NCBI GenBank assembly: GCA_031269205.1
Contig: JAISZM010000162.1
Location: 1 to 20,312 of the forward strand
Origin: Eubacteriales Family XIII. Incertae Sedis bacterium
Lineage (GTDB): Bacteria > Bacillota > Clostridia > Peptostreptococcales > Anaerovoracaceae
Reading direction: 5' to 3'
DNA: 20,312 nt
Below, one piece after another: positions 1 through 7,884 of the stretch (position 1 is the first letter of the stretch; the number at the start of each line of letters is the position of its first letter). The notes under the pieces were generated by a model, which was not told the DNA's origin, did no database searches, and saw only the letters and a program-made list of their open reading frames with translations. The translations under genes were made by a program, and so were the position numbers.

Positions 1-1940
1 TTTACATACTGTGGAGCGGCCTCTACAAACTGACGACCGCCGCGTCCATCCCCTATTACACGGGGCAATACGCTCCGTCGGAGGAGAACGATTGGTCAAA
101 GCGCGGCTTTGCGATGGTCACCATCGGAGCTGGCCTCGAGGATTTCATCGAGCCGGCGCGGCAGACGGAAAAGAACCTGTCCAAGATCGTCGACGACAAC
201 ATGAATGATACGATGATGCAGCTTCTCATCACGACGGGCGTGCTCATCGTACTCGTCATCTTCATCGCGATATGGCTCGCAAGCTGGATCACGAACAACA
301 TCACGCGGCTCATCAATGGCATCTCGCGGTTCCGCGCGGGCGAACGACACTTCCGCTTTAATTCGATCACGAAGGACGAGTTCGGTCTCCTTGCGAATTC
401 GTTCGACGATATGGCGGAGAGCATAGTGGATTCCGTCAAAGACCCGCTCAGCATAATCGACATGGACAACAATATTATCTACATGAACGAGGAAGGGCTG
501 GTGTTCAGCGGCACGTCGCTCTCGGATACGCTCGGCAAGCCTTACAAGGACTACAGCGTCTATCCAGCCGGCACGAAATACGATCCGATAAAGGCGCTCC
601 ACGAGAAACACGATACGGAAATCTACTACGACGAAGCCACGGGCGTGTACATCAAGGGCGTGGCTAACTGGTTCTACGACATGGACGGCAACCGCATAGG
701 GATCATCATCCTCAGCAAGAACGTCACGGATATGGTCGAGAAGCAACTGGAACTTGAGAAGGCCGTCACCAGCGCTAACGTCGCGAACATGCACAAAGGC
801 GAGTTCCTCGCGCGCATGAGCCATGAGATCAGAACGCCGATGAACGCCATCATCGGCGTGACGAACATCGCGCTGAACAAACTCCGCAGCGGCGATGCCA
901 AAAGCGATATCTCCGAGATCGAGGCTCACATGCTTCAGATAGAGACGAGTTCCCGTCATCTGCTCGGCCTGCTCAACGACATCCTCGATATCTCGAAGAT
1001 AGAGGCCGGCAAGATAGAGATGTCGAAGGAGAAGATGGATCTCGTCAGGATCGCGGAGACGGTAGCCGATATAATAAGGCCGCGCTGCGATGAGAAGCAC
1101 ATCCGCTTCAACGTGAATATAGACGAGTTCAAACCGTCCACCTTTATGAGCGACGAGTTGAGGATACGGCAAATACTCATCAACCTGCTCGGGAACGCGG
1201 TCAAGTTCACGCCCGAGAACGGCGAGATAGATTTCAAGATTGAAAATCTCGGGAGCGCGAACGGGGTCACGGGCGCCAAGTTCACCGTGAAGGACACGGG
1301 CATAGGTATCTCTGACGAGGAGAAGGAGAAGATATTCGAGCCGTTTGAGCAAGCCGCTTCCAGGATATCATCGAAGTACGGCGGTACGGGACTCGGACTC
1401 GCGATCAGCAGGCGCATAGTGGAGATAATGGGCGGGCAGATCGAGGTGGAGAGCGTCATCGGCAAGGGAAGCGTCTTCACCTTCTCTATCAGCCTGGAGG
1501 AAGTGACGGGCGTCGAGACATCCAGCGTGAAATATGAGGACGCCATAGGAAAATTCGAGGGCAAGCGCGCCCTGGTCGTGGACGACATCGAGATCAACCG
1601 TATGATCGTAGCGGGATTGCTCGAAGGAACAGGCATAGAGATCGAGGAGGCCGCCGACGGCGTCGAAACGGTCGAGAAGTTCGGAGAGTCGCCCGAAGGC
1701 TACTACGACATCATCTTCATGGACGTACAGATGCCGCATATGGACGGTTACGCCGCCTCGGCTATCATCAGGGCGATGCAGGGCAGGGACGACGCGCGAA
1801 CGGTAAAGATCATCGCTCTCACCGCCAACGCTTTCAAGGACGACATAGACAAGGCCAAGGATTCGGGCATGGACATGCACGTAGCCAAGCCCGTCGACGC
1901 GGATAGACTCGTGGAGGTAATGTTCGAGACGTTGAAGTGA
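1..1940 (+). CDS. Hybrid sensor histidine kinase/response regulator (5' partial)
   Basis: The reading frame is already open at base 3, so the gene starts before the window; the first internal ATG (114) is not its start. About 645 residues are visible. Order: end of an extracytoplasmic sensor region (probably Cache-like), one membrane helix (about bases 216-290), HAMP, a PAS-like domain (about 430-730), HisKA with the H-box SHEIRTPMN (phospho-accepting His at 822-824), HATPase with N, G1 and G2 boxes (DTGIGIS, GTGLGLAIS), and a C-terminal receiver whose FMDVQMPHMDG motif carries the acceptor Asp at 1722-1724. The family autophosphorylates on His and passes phosphate to Asp; a hybrid kinase normally needs a further Hpt or regulator, and none is next door. 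The ligand cannot be told. A katA promoter follows, so it is probably not cotranscribed with the next gene. Confidence 0.93.
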   Translation, partial: YILWSGLYKLTTAASIPYYTGQYAPSEENDWSKRGFAMVTIGAGLEDFIEPARQTEKNLSKIVDDNMNDTMMQLLITTGVLIVLVIFIAIWLASWITNNITRLINGISRFRAGERHFRFNSITKDEFGLLANSFDDMAESIVDSVKDPLSIIDMDNNIIYMNEEGLVFSGTSLSDTLGKPYKDYSVYPAGTKYDPIKALHEKHDTEIYYDEATGVYIKGVANWFYDMDGNRIGIIILSKNVTDMVEKQLELEKAVTSANVANMHKGEFLARMSHEIRTPMNAIIGVTNIALNKLRSGDAKSDISEIEAHMLQIETSSRHLLGLLNDILDISKIEAGKIEMSKEKMDLVRIAETVADIIRPRCDEKHIRFNVNIDEFKPSTFMSDELRIRQILINLLGNAVKFTPENGEIDFKIENLGSANGVTGAKFTVKDTGIGISDEEKEKIFEPFEQAASRISSKYGGTGLGLAISRRIVEIMGGQIEVESVIGKGSVFTFSISLEEVTGVETSSVKYEDAIGKFEGKRALVVDDIEINRMIVAGLLEGTGIEIEEAADGVETVEKFGESPEGYYDIIFMDVQMPHMDGYAASAIIRAMQGRDDARTVKIIALTANAFKDDIDKAKDSGMDMHVAKPVDADRLVEVMFETLK

Positions 1941-1962
1941 GCGTAAGAGCGTAAAGCGGGTT

Positions 1963-1991
1963 TTGCGTATACACCCGCGTTCTGGTATACT
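1963..1991 (+). promoter_or_regulatory. SigA-type promoter for katA cluster
   Basis: TTGCGT (1963-1968), a 17-nt spacer, then TATACT (1986-1991) preceded by TGG, an extended -10. The predicted start near 1998 gives a leader of about 87 nt before the catalase ATG. A 6-bp dyad, GCGGGT (1956-1961) with ACCCGC (1973-1978), straddles the -35 and could be an operator. No sequence resembling the PerR consensus was seen. Confidence 0.65.
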
Positions 1992-2035
1992 TAGCACAAC
2001 AGGAAGTCATCGCGACACTCAAATCGTCGGTGTGG

Positions 2036-2052
2036 CGTCAGCCGCGCTGACG
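2036..2052 (+). other. Hairpin in katA leader
   Basis: Perfect dyad CGTCAGC-CGC-GCTGACG between the katA promoter and its ribosome binding site. No T-run follows, so it is not a normal intrinsic terminator. It could stabilise the leader or bind a regulator. Confidence 0.45.
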
Positions 2053-2084
2053 ACGTAGAGTTATTTGTGTGAAAGGGGCATAAC

Positions 2085-3629
2085 ATGACGGAAACAAAGG
2101 ATAAGAACAAACAACTTACTAACGCGGTTGGCGCTCCCGTAGCGGACAACACCAACGTCACGACGGCGGGCTCACGAGGCCCGATGACCTTGCAAAATCC
2201 GTGGTTTATTGAGAAACTCGCACATTTTGACCGTGAGGTCATCCCCGAGCGCCGTATGCACGCGAAAGGCTCGGGCGCCTTTGGGTTCTTCAAGGTGACG
2301 CACGACATCACGAAGTACACGAAGGCGAAACTCTTCAGCAAAGTAGGCAAGAGGACGGACGTATTCGTCCGCTTCTCCACGGTAGCGGGCGAGAGAGGCG
2401 CGGCGGACGCCGAGCGCGACATTCGCGGCTTCGCCACGAAGTTCTACACGGAGGAAGGCAACTGGGATCTCGTCGGCAACAACACGCCCGTGTTCTTCCT
2501 GCGCGATCCGCTGCGGTTTCCCGACCTGAACCACGCGGTCAAGCGCGATCCGAAGACAAACATGCGCAGCGCGCAGAACAACTGGGACTTCTGGACCATG
2601 CTGCCCGAGGCGTTTCATCAGGTGACGATCACCATGTCCGACCGCGGGCTGCCGAAGAGTTACCGCACCATGCACGGCTTCGGCTCTCACACGTTCAGCA
2701 TGATAAACGCGAAGAACAAGCGCGTGTGGGTCAAGTACCACTGGGTCAGCCAGCAGCCCATCGAGAACCTCTCGGACGAGGAAGCGGCCGCGATAGTCGC
2801 CGTCGATCGCGAGAGCCATCAGAAAGACCTGTTTGAGTCCATCGAGAAGAAGCGATACCCGAAGTGGCAACTCTGCATTCAGGTCATGACCGAGGAACAG
2901 GCGAAGAACTACAAAGAGAATCCGTTCGACATCACGAAGATATGGTCGCACAAGGACTTCCCGCTCATCCCGGTCGGCATGATGACGCTGAACAAGAACC
3001 CCGAGAACTACTTCGCGGACGTCGAGCAGGCGGCTTTCAATCCCGCCAACATCGTGCCGGGACTCGGGTTCTCGCCGGACAAACTCCTGCAGGGAAGATT
3101 ATTCTCCTACGGGGACGCGCACCGTTACAGGCTCGGCGTGAATCACCACCAGATTCCCGTCAATTCGGCGAAGGGAGCGAAGGAGCCCCCTCACTATTAC
3201 CACCGCGACGGGCAGATGCGCGTCGACGGCAACTTCGGGGCGGCGACGTCCTATCAGCCGAACATGTATAACGAGTGGGAGGACGACAAGGCTCTGCACG
3301 ACCCGCCGCTCGAGGTCATGGGCGCCATCGACGCCTACGAGCCGAAGGACGACAAGACGGACGACTGCTTCTATCAGGCGGGCGACCTGTACAGGCTCAT
3401 CGCGGAGGACAAGAAGCAGGCGCTCATCGAGAACACGGCGCGCAACATCGGGTCCGTGACGGACAACATCAAGTACAGGCACGCGGCGCACTGTTTCCTC
3501 GCCGACAAGGATTACGGCAAACGCATCACGGAAGCGCTCGGACTCGATTTTGAACGCGTGAAGCAATACTCGAAGCTCACACATGAGAAACTCATGGAAG
3601 CGACATCGGCAGCACAATGGAAAGGATGA
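2085..3629 (+). CDS. katA: Catalase (monofunctional, haem)
   Basis: Converts two H2O2 to water and O2 in the cytoplasm. At 514 residues it has the length of a small-subunit catalase (clade 3 type), without the C-terminal flavodoxin-like domain of large catalases. The active-site His59 lies in RRMHAKGSGAFGFF, the distal Asn in GNNTP (132-133), and the proximal haem ligand Tyr342 in RLFSYGDAHRYR, followed by the family motif GVNHHQIPVN. AAAGGGG sits well placed before the ATG. The stop codon is 4 nt before the next start, so the two genes are very likely cotranslated. The C-terminal part (about 420-514) is the short helical domain usual for this clade. No truncation or missing catalytic residue is visible. 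Assignment is secure; clade is inferred from length and motifs. Confidence 0.98.
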   Translation: MTETKDKNKQLTNAVGAPVADNTNVTTAGSRGPMTLQNPWFIEKLAHFDREVIPERRMHAKGSGAFGFFKVTHDITKYTKAKLFSKVGKRTDVFVRFSTVAGERGAADAERDIRGFATKFYTEEGNWDLVGNNTPVFFLRDPLRFPDLNHAVKRDPKTNMRSAQNNWDFWTMLPEAFHQVTITMSDRGLPKSYRTMHGFGSHTFSMINAKNKRVWVKYHWVSQQPIENLSDEEAAAIVAVDRESHQKDLFESIEKKRYPKWQLCIQVMTEEQAKNYKENPFDITKIWSHKDFPLIPVGMMTLNKNPENYFADVEQAAFNPANIVPGLGFSPDKLLQGRLFSYGDAHRYRLGVNHHQIPVNSAKGAKEPPHYYHRDGQMRVDGNFGAATSYQPNMYNEWEDDKALHDPPLEVMGAIDAYEPKDDKTDDCFYQAGDLYRLIAEDKKQALIENTARNIGSVTDNIKYRHAAHCFLADKDYGKRITEALGLDFERVKQYSKLTHEKLMEATSAAQWKG

Positions 3630-3633
3630 CCAC

Positions 3634-4158
3634 ATGACGGAAAACAGAACCGGGTACAGCGAAGCGCTGGGAGGGTACGGCGTACCTTCCCAGGTGAAGA
3701 TAACCGGAGATTCGGCATCCAAATCAGGCGGCGACGCAAGATCCCGCAAGAGCTGGAACTTCAGCACGAGAAACAAAGTGATACTTGCGGCTGCCGCGGT
3801 GGTCGTGGTCGTCGTCGTTCTGTGGGCGACGGGAGTCGTCGGTGTCAATCAATACGCGAGCAGCATCTCCTCGATAGACAAGGAGGCGCAGAGCGTGAAC
3901 GGCGCGAGCGTCACGAACTATCTGCCGATACTCGCGGAGGACGTGGTTTGGGCCGATATCAGCGACCAGAAACGCGCGGGCATCGCGAAGTACGCGGTAG
4001 GCAGAGCCTTGGAACAGGCGGAGGCCGATCAGGCGGGGATATTCAACATACAGGGAATGTCCCATGCCAAAGACGAGGCGGTTTTTCTCTACACGAGCGA
4101 CGGTACTGTACAGGTACGGGTAGGAGGAGCGATCACAGAAACGATTCCGATAGAATAA
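3634..4158 (+). CDS. Small single-pass membrane protein, function unknown
   Basis: I do not recognise a family. The 174 residues comprise a polar N-terminus (1-47) ending in a basic patch (RSRK, RNK), one strongly hydrophobic Ala/Val helix (about 48-70, with a run of seven valines), and a C-terminal part of about 104 residues. By the positive-inside rule the N-terminus is cytoplasmic and the C-terminal domain outside. That domain looks folded: a helical start (SSISSIDKEAQ), then a beta-rich end (EAVFLYTSDGTVQVRVGG). The start at 3634 was chosen because AAAGGA lies 7 nt upstream, inside the end of katA; a frame-extending ATG at 3583 lies within katA and lacks such a site. Position between catalase and the DUF1538 gene suggests an accessory role for one of them; this is inference. 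Confidence 0.85.
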   Translation: MTENRTGYSEALGGYGVPSQVKITGDSASKSGGDARSRKSWNFSTRNKVILAAAAVVVVVVVLWATGVVGVNQYASSISSIDKEAQSVNGASVTNYLPILAEDVVWADISDQKRAGIAKYAVGRALEQAEADQAGIFNIQGMSHAKDEAVFLYTSDGTVQVRVGGAITETIPIE

Positions 4159-4168
4159 GATTCCGATA
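4143..4168 (+). repeat. 10-nt direct repeat around stop codon
   Basis: GATTCCGATA occurs at 4143-4152 and 4159-4168, a 16-nt period. The first copy encodes the end of the small membrane protein and the second lies just before the weakly marked DUF1538 start. It looks like a small local duplication. Confidence 0.6.
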
Positions 4169-4184
4169 AGCAAGAAAATGTACA

Positions 4185-5921
4185 TTGCGAAAAATTCTTC
4201 GTGAAAAAACAAATGAGGCGATAAAGTCGCTTCTCCCGATAGTCGTGATCGTGTTGATACTGAACTTCACGATCACCACTATGCCGTTCGCCGTGAGAGG
4301 ACTCTTCATCGGCGGCGCGCTGTTGCTCGTGCTAGGCATGAGCTTTTTTACCATGGGCGCTGACATGGCCATGATGCCCATCGGAGAACACCTCGGCCAG
4401 TTCCTCACGAAGTCCCGCAAAGTATGGCTCATCATCATCGCCTCTCTCATCATGGGAACGATGGTGACGATAGCCGAGCCGGATCTCCAGATACTCGCGC
4501 GGCAGGTTCCCGGCGTACCACCGATGACGCTGACCATATTCGTCGCCGTCGGACTCGGCGCCTTCCTCGTCATAGCGATGTTGCGCATCATGTTCAGATG
4601 GAATATGTCCTATCTGCTCTCGGGACTCTACGTCGGCGTACTCGTGCTCGGCATCTTCGTGCCCGAGGAATATCTGGCCGTGTCCTTCGACGCGGGCGGC
4701 GTCACGACGGGACCCTTCGCCATACCCTTCATCCTAGCGCTCGGCGTCGGCGTCGCCGCCGTCAGGGGTGGCAAGTCCACCATGTACGACAGCTTCGGAC
4801 TCGCCGCGCTCTGCAGCATCGGACCTATCTACGCCGTCATGTTGCTCGGCTTCAATTTCCCCGCGAAGCAGTCCACGCTCGGCGCGGATGAGATCGAAAG
4901 CATCACGAACGTCGGTCAACTCGTGGGCGAGTTCCTCGAGGCGCTCCCCGAATACGCGCATGAGATAGGACTTGCGGTGATGCCCCTCATAGTCGTGTTC
5001 CTGCTGTTCCAGGTGTTCGCCCTGAAACTGCCCGTGCCCCACCTCTTGCGCATAGGCGTCGGCCTCGTCTACACCTTCCTCGGACTCACGATATTCCTGA
5101 CGGGCGTCGGCGTCGGTTTCCTCCCGGCCGGAACCTTCATCGGGAGTTTTGTAGGTAAACTCGACTACAACTGGATACTCATCCCGCTCGGCATCCTCAT
5201 GGGTTACTTCATCGTGCTCGCCGAGCCCGCGGTTCACGTCCTCATAGACTCCGTCGAGGATATGACGGGCGGAGCGATCGCGAGGCATACCATGCTGAGG
5301 GCCTTCTCGATCAGCGTCGGCATATCCGTCGGCCTCGCTATGCTGCGCGTCCTCACGGGCATAAGCATCTGGTGGGTGCTGCTGCCCGGCTACGGCCTCG
5401 CCATCGCCCTGTCGTTCTTCGTCCCGAAGATATTCACGGCCGTTGCCTTCGACTCGGGCGCCGTCGCGTCCGGCCCCATGACGGCTACCTTCCTGCTCCC
5501 GTTCACGATGGGCGCCTGCGCGGCCGTCGGCGGCAACGTCATGATGGACGCTTTCGGAGTGGTCGCCATGGTCGCGATGACGCCGCTCTTCACAGTGCAG
5601 ATACTCGGTCTCATGTACGACCGCCGCATGAAGGCGACGAAGGCCGAGGAGCAGGAGGAGATGGGCGCCATAGCCGATGTCATTGAGGAGGATGAGTTCG
5701 TGGGCTGGGGCGTGGCGCCGCTGCGCGCGGCGGCGTCCGCCTCGGGCGCACTCGACGAGAACGTGCAGGACGATTACGTGCAGGACGACTACGTGCAGGA
5801 AGCGGATATGGACTTCGTCGCGAGTCCCGAATGGGTCGAGGCCGTACACACGGAAGAGCGGCACGAGGAAGTCACGATGGACAACAACTATATCGACTTT
5901 GACGAATGCGAGGTCAGATGA
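4185..5921 (+). CDS. DUF1538 family integral membrane protein
   Basis: A 578-residue polytopic membrane protein, about 12 hydrophobic segments, with two halves related by internal duplication. AEPD (97-100) and VSFDAGGVTTGP (166-177) of the first half match AEPA (346-349) and VAFDSGAVASGP (420-431) of the second, about 250 residues apart. This is the DUF1538 (PF07556) pattern; such proteins are, to my knowledge, often encoded beside PII-like proteins and presumed to be transporters or channels, substrate unknown. The repeated acidic/glycine motifs in membrane surroundings suit a substrate path. The C-terminus (about 485-578) is a long acidic cytoplasmic tail with a VQDDY repeat. The start is TTG at 4185; an in-frame stop at 4167 forbids a longer form and the ribosome binding site is poor. 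Two PII-like genes follow directly, suggesting that they gate it. Confidence 0.9.
   Translation: MRKILREKTNEAIKSLLPIVVIVLILNFTITTMPFAVRGLFIGGALLLVLGMSFFTMGADMAMMPIGEHLGQFLTKSRKVWLIIIASLIMGTMVTIAEPDLQILARQVPGVPPMTLTIFVAVGLGAFLVIAMLRIMFRWNMSYLLSGLYVGVLVLGIFVPEEYLAVSFDAGGVTTGPFAIPFILALGVGVAAVRGGKSTMYDSFGLAALCSIGPIYAVMLLGFNFPAKQSTLGADEIESITNVGQLVGEFLEALPEYAHEIGLAVMPLIVVFLLFQVFALKLPVPHLLRIGVGLVYTFLGLTIFLTGVGVGFLPAGTFIGSFVGKLDYNWILIPLGILMGYFIVLAEPAVHVLIDSVEDMTGGAIARHTMLRAFSISVGISVGLAMLRVLTGISIWWVLLPGYGLAIALSFFVPKIFTAVAFDSGAVASGPMTATFLLPFTMGACAAVGGNVMMDAFGVVAMVAMTPLFTVQILGLMYDRRMKATKAEEQEEMGAIADVIEEDEFVGWGVAPLRAAASASGALDENVQDDYVQDDYVQEADMDFVASPEWVEAVHTEERHEEVTMDNNYIDFDECEVR
5763..5807 (+). repeat. 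15-bp tandem repeat encoding VQDDY units
   Basis: Three consecutive 15-bp units starting GTGCAGGA (5763, 5778, 5793). The first two encode VQDDY, the third a diverged VQEAD. They lie in the acidic tail of the DUF1538 protein and keep frame. Confidence 0.75.
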
Positions 5922-5978
5922 CGACGGGCGACGGCAGTACACACTTTAGGACGACGCCGGAGAGCGTGAGGTAGAACC

Positions 5979-6401
5979 ATGGCGGAAAAACTGCGGGACA
6001 GATACGGCAACGAATTCGAACGATTGAAGCTGATGGTCAGCATCGTCGCGCGCGGACAAGGAAATCGCGTCGTGAAGGAACTGCGCGACCTCGGTGTCAC
6101 CTTCAACATGGAGTCGGTGGCCTACGCCGCCATCGGCTCCGACCTCGCGGACATCTTCGGCCTGACGGAGAGCGACTGCGAGATCGTGTTCAGCGTGGTC
6201 ACGGACTCCAAGGTGAAGGCGGTCATGTCCATGGTCGAGTACAAATTCTCGCTCGACGACCCGGGGACGGGCCTCGCGTTCTGCGTCCCGCTGACCGGCG
6301 TCGGCGGACCCCTGTCCCTGAAATACATCTCGGGCATAGATACGAAGAAGGGCGGGAAGCAGGCGGAGTCGGCGACGGACAAGGACAGACGCGACGGGTG
6401 A
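5979..6401 (+). CDS. PII-like signalling protein (first copy)
   Basis: A 140-residue protein with the PII-like ferredoxin fold pattern: strand KLMVSIVARGQG (17-28), helix GNRVVKELRDLG, a middle region where the T-loop should lie (about 41-65), a second strand CEIVFSVV (67-74), a helix, then TGLAFCVPLTGVGG (97-110), which resembles the closing strand motif of the second copy downstream. It lacks the long T-loop and the uridylylated Tyr context of GlnB/GlnK. PII proteins sense ATP/ADP and small metabolites as trimers and bind membrane transporters. Here the natural partner is the DUF1538 protein encoded 57 nt upstream. GAGG precedes the ATG. The last 20 residues are charged and look disordered. 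Family membership rests on pattern and neighbourhood, so it is less certain than for the next gene. Confidence 0.78.
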   Translation: MAEKLRDRYGNEFERLKLMVSIVARGQGNRVVKELRDLGVTFNMESVAYAAIGSDLADIFGLTESDCEIVFSVVTDSKVKAVMSMVEYKFSLDDPGTGLAFCVPLTGVGGPLSLKYISGIDTKKGGKQAESATDKDRRDG

Positions 6402-6525
6402 AATTATTGGAACAAGGGTGACGGAATTTTGGCGAATGCGAGACGACGTCGATGTGTGGAATAAACTTTTCTGTTAGGGAATAATATCGTTTGATGTGCT
6501 TTGCAAGTGAGAGGCGGTCGGAACA

Positions 6526-6909
6526 ATGGCGGACTACAACAATACGGAATACAGTCTGATACTGACTATCGTGAACAGGGGCTACGCGGAACTCGTGATG
6601 GACGCGGCGCGCGAGGCCGGCGCGCGGGGCGGCACCGTGCTGTACGCGCGCGGCACGGGCATCCACACGATGGAAAAGTTCATGAACATAGACATACAGC
6701 CCGAGAAGGAGATAGTTCTGACCCTCGTACGCCGCGTGGCCGTCAGGGAGATAATGCACGCCATACTTGAGGCCGGCGGTCTGAGAACGAAGGCCCGCGG
6801 CATCAGTTTTTCTCTGCCAGTCACGGATCTCATAGGCTTCGCGGACGAAGACGCCGAGGGCGACGCCCTTGAAATTTTCGAGGAGGAGCGCTTCATTTCG
6901 GATCGGTAG
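6526..6909 (+). CDS. PII-like signalling protein (second copy)
   Basis: A 127-residue PII family protein: strand SLILTIVNRGYAELVMDAA (9-27), then GARGGTVLYARGTG (32-45), a typical start of the PII T-loop, then MEKFMNIDIQPEKEIVLTLV (49-68), and the closing ARGISFSLPVTDLIG (88-102). The ARGGT-ARG and QPEKE motifs are those of divergent PII members found with membrane proteins, rather than GlnB proper. It differs strongly from the first copy, so the two probably answer different effectors or form separate oligomers. The 124-nt gap to the first copy holds an AT-rich patch (6461-6490) but no convincing -35/-10 pair, so cotranscription with the genes upstream is likely but not proven. GAGAGG lies upstream of the ATG. 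It ends 70 nt before the convergent sirtuin gene; no clear terminator was seen between them. Confidence 0.88.
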   Translation: MADYNNTEYSLILTIVNRGYAELVMDAAREAGARGGTVLYARGTGIHTMEKFMNIDIQPEKEIVLTLVRRVAVREIMHAILEAGGLRTKARGISFSLPVTDLIGFADEDAEGDALEIFEEERFISDR

Positions 6910-6979
6910 CCGACAAATCATGAAGGCGTGTACGTTCGGCGCGATACAAACCTCGTTTTCGCGTCAATGCCAAATCCAG

Positions 6980-7726
6980 CTACAGGAATTCGGACAGCGC
7001 CTCCCCGATGGGTTCGTGTATGACGAGGTTGGCATTGCCGTCGAAGCCCGTCTTTGACTTGTTGATGAGCACGAGATTCCTCCCGCCGAAGTAGCTTATG
7101 TAGCTGGCCGCCGGGTAGACGACGAGCGACGTGCCGCCTATGATGAGCGTGTCCGCGTTCGATATCGCCCGCACGGCCTTCGCTACGACGTCCTCGTCGA
7201 GCGCTTCCTCGTACAGCACGACATCGGGACGGACGAGACCGTCGCAGATGTGGCAGCGCGGTGTGACGCCGGGCGCGCCGTCCCGGCTCATGCAGTTCGC
7301 GGGGTCGAGGATATAGTCGAGTCCGAACTTCCACCCGCACGTCATACAGTAGTTGCGGTGTACCGAACCGTGCAGCTCGTACACGAGCTTCGATCCCGCC
7401 GCCTGGTGCAGGCCGTCGATGTTCTGCGTGACGACCGCCTTGAGCTTCCCTTCGTCCTCGAGCTTCGCGAGCGCTCTGTGCGCGTTGTTCGGCTGCGCGT
7501 CGGGAAACAGCATGTTCCCCTTGTAATAGGAATAGAAGAGTTCCGGATCGGCTATGAACGACGAGTGCGAGATGATGGACTCGGGTGAGCGACCGTATTC
7601 CCGCTCGGCCTTGTACAGCCCTTCCTCCGAACGGAAGTCGGGAATTCCGCTCTCCGTCGACACACCGGCTCCGCCGAAAAACACTATGTTATCCGAGCTG
7701 TCTATGATTTCTTTCAGGGTGGTCAT
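6980..7726 (-). CDS. cobB: NAD-dependent protein deacetylase, SIR2 family
   Basis: A 248-residue cytoplasmic sirtuin that removes acyl groups from lysines using NAD+, giving nicotinamide and O-acetyl-ADP-ribose. Visible motifs: NAD-binding GAGVSTESGIPDFRS (19-33), TQNIDGLH (100-107), catalytic His119 in YELHGSVH, four zinc-binding Cys (127, 130, 158, 161), and the late GTSLVVYPA (198-206). The Tyr-x-x-Arg pair typical of desuccinylases (SIRT5, E. coli CobB) is not visible after PELF; the region instead reads FYSYYKGNM, as in Thermotoga Sir2, so plain deacetylase activity is favoured. The start at 7726 is set by GGAGG at 7731-7735; an in-frame ATG 30 nt upstream would put that site inside the gene. 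The gene diverges from the diguanylate cyclase. Confidence 0.95.
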   Translation of the reverse strand: MTTLKEIIDSSDNIVFFGGAGVSTESGIPDFRSEEGLYKAEREYGRSPESIISHSSFIADPELFYSYYKGNMLFPDAQPNNAHRALAKLEDEGKLKAVVTQNIDGLHQAAGSKLVYELHGSVHRNYCMTCGWKFGLDYILDPANCMSRDGAPGVTPRCHICDGLVRPDVVLYEEALDEDVVAKAVRAISNADTLIIGGTSLVVYPAASYISYFGGRNLVLINKSKTGFDGNANLVIHEPIGEALSEFL

Positions 7727-7802
7727 ATATCCTCCGCTTCCGCTCCGCCGTCGCAATCATCACACCGATTGCGGGATGTTCATACGGCGTGCGTTTCCCT
7801 TA

Positions 7803-7831
7803 TTGCAATTATATCACCTTGCGTATATAAT
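7803..7831 (+). promoter_or_regulatory. SigA-type promoter for the diguanylate cyclase gene
   Basis: TTGCAA (7803-7808), 17-nt spacer, TATAAT (7826-7831); near-consensus. A second TATAAT on the opposite strand (7808-7813) could serve the sirtuin gene, though its -35 region is poor. If both are used, the two promoters overlap and would compete for polymerase. Confidence 0.7.
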
Positions 7832-7884
7832 CGGCGGAGCAATAACATCTTTCAGCTTGAATTTGTCATGTACCCCAAGGAAAT

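Noticed and set aside
96..1352. Long open frame on the reverse strand opposite the histidine kinase
   Set aside because: Its translation is Arg/Asp/His-rich without any motif, while the forward frame carries full HAMP-HisKA-HATPase-REC motifs; it is a shadow of GC-rich codons.
4734..5942. 402-codon reverse frame opposite the DUF1538 gene
   Set aside because: The product is an His/Asp/Arg-rich low-complexity protein with no hydrophobic core, and the forward frame has a clear membrane protein with internal duplication.
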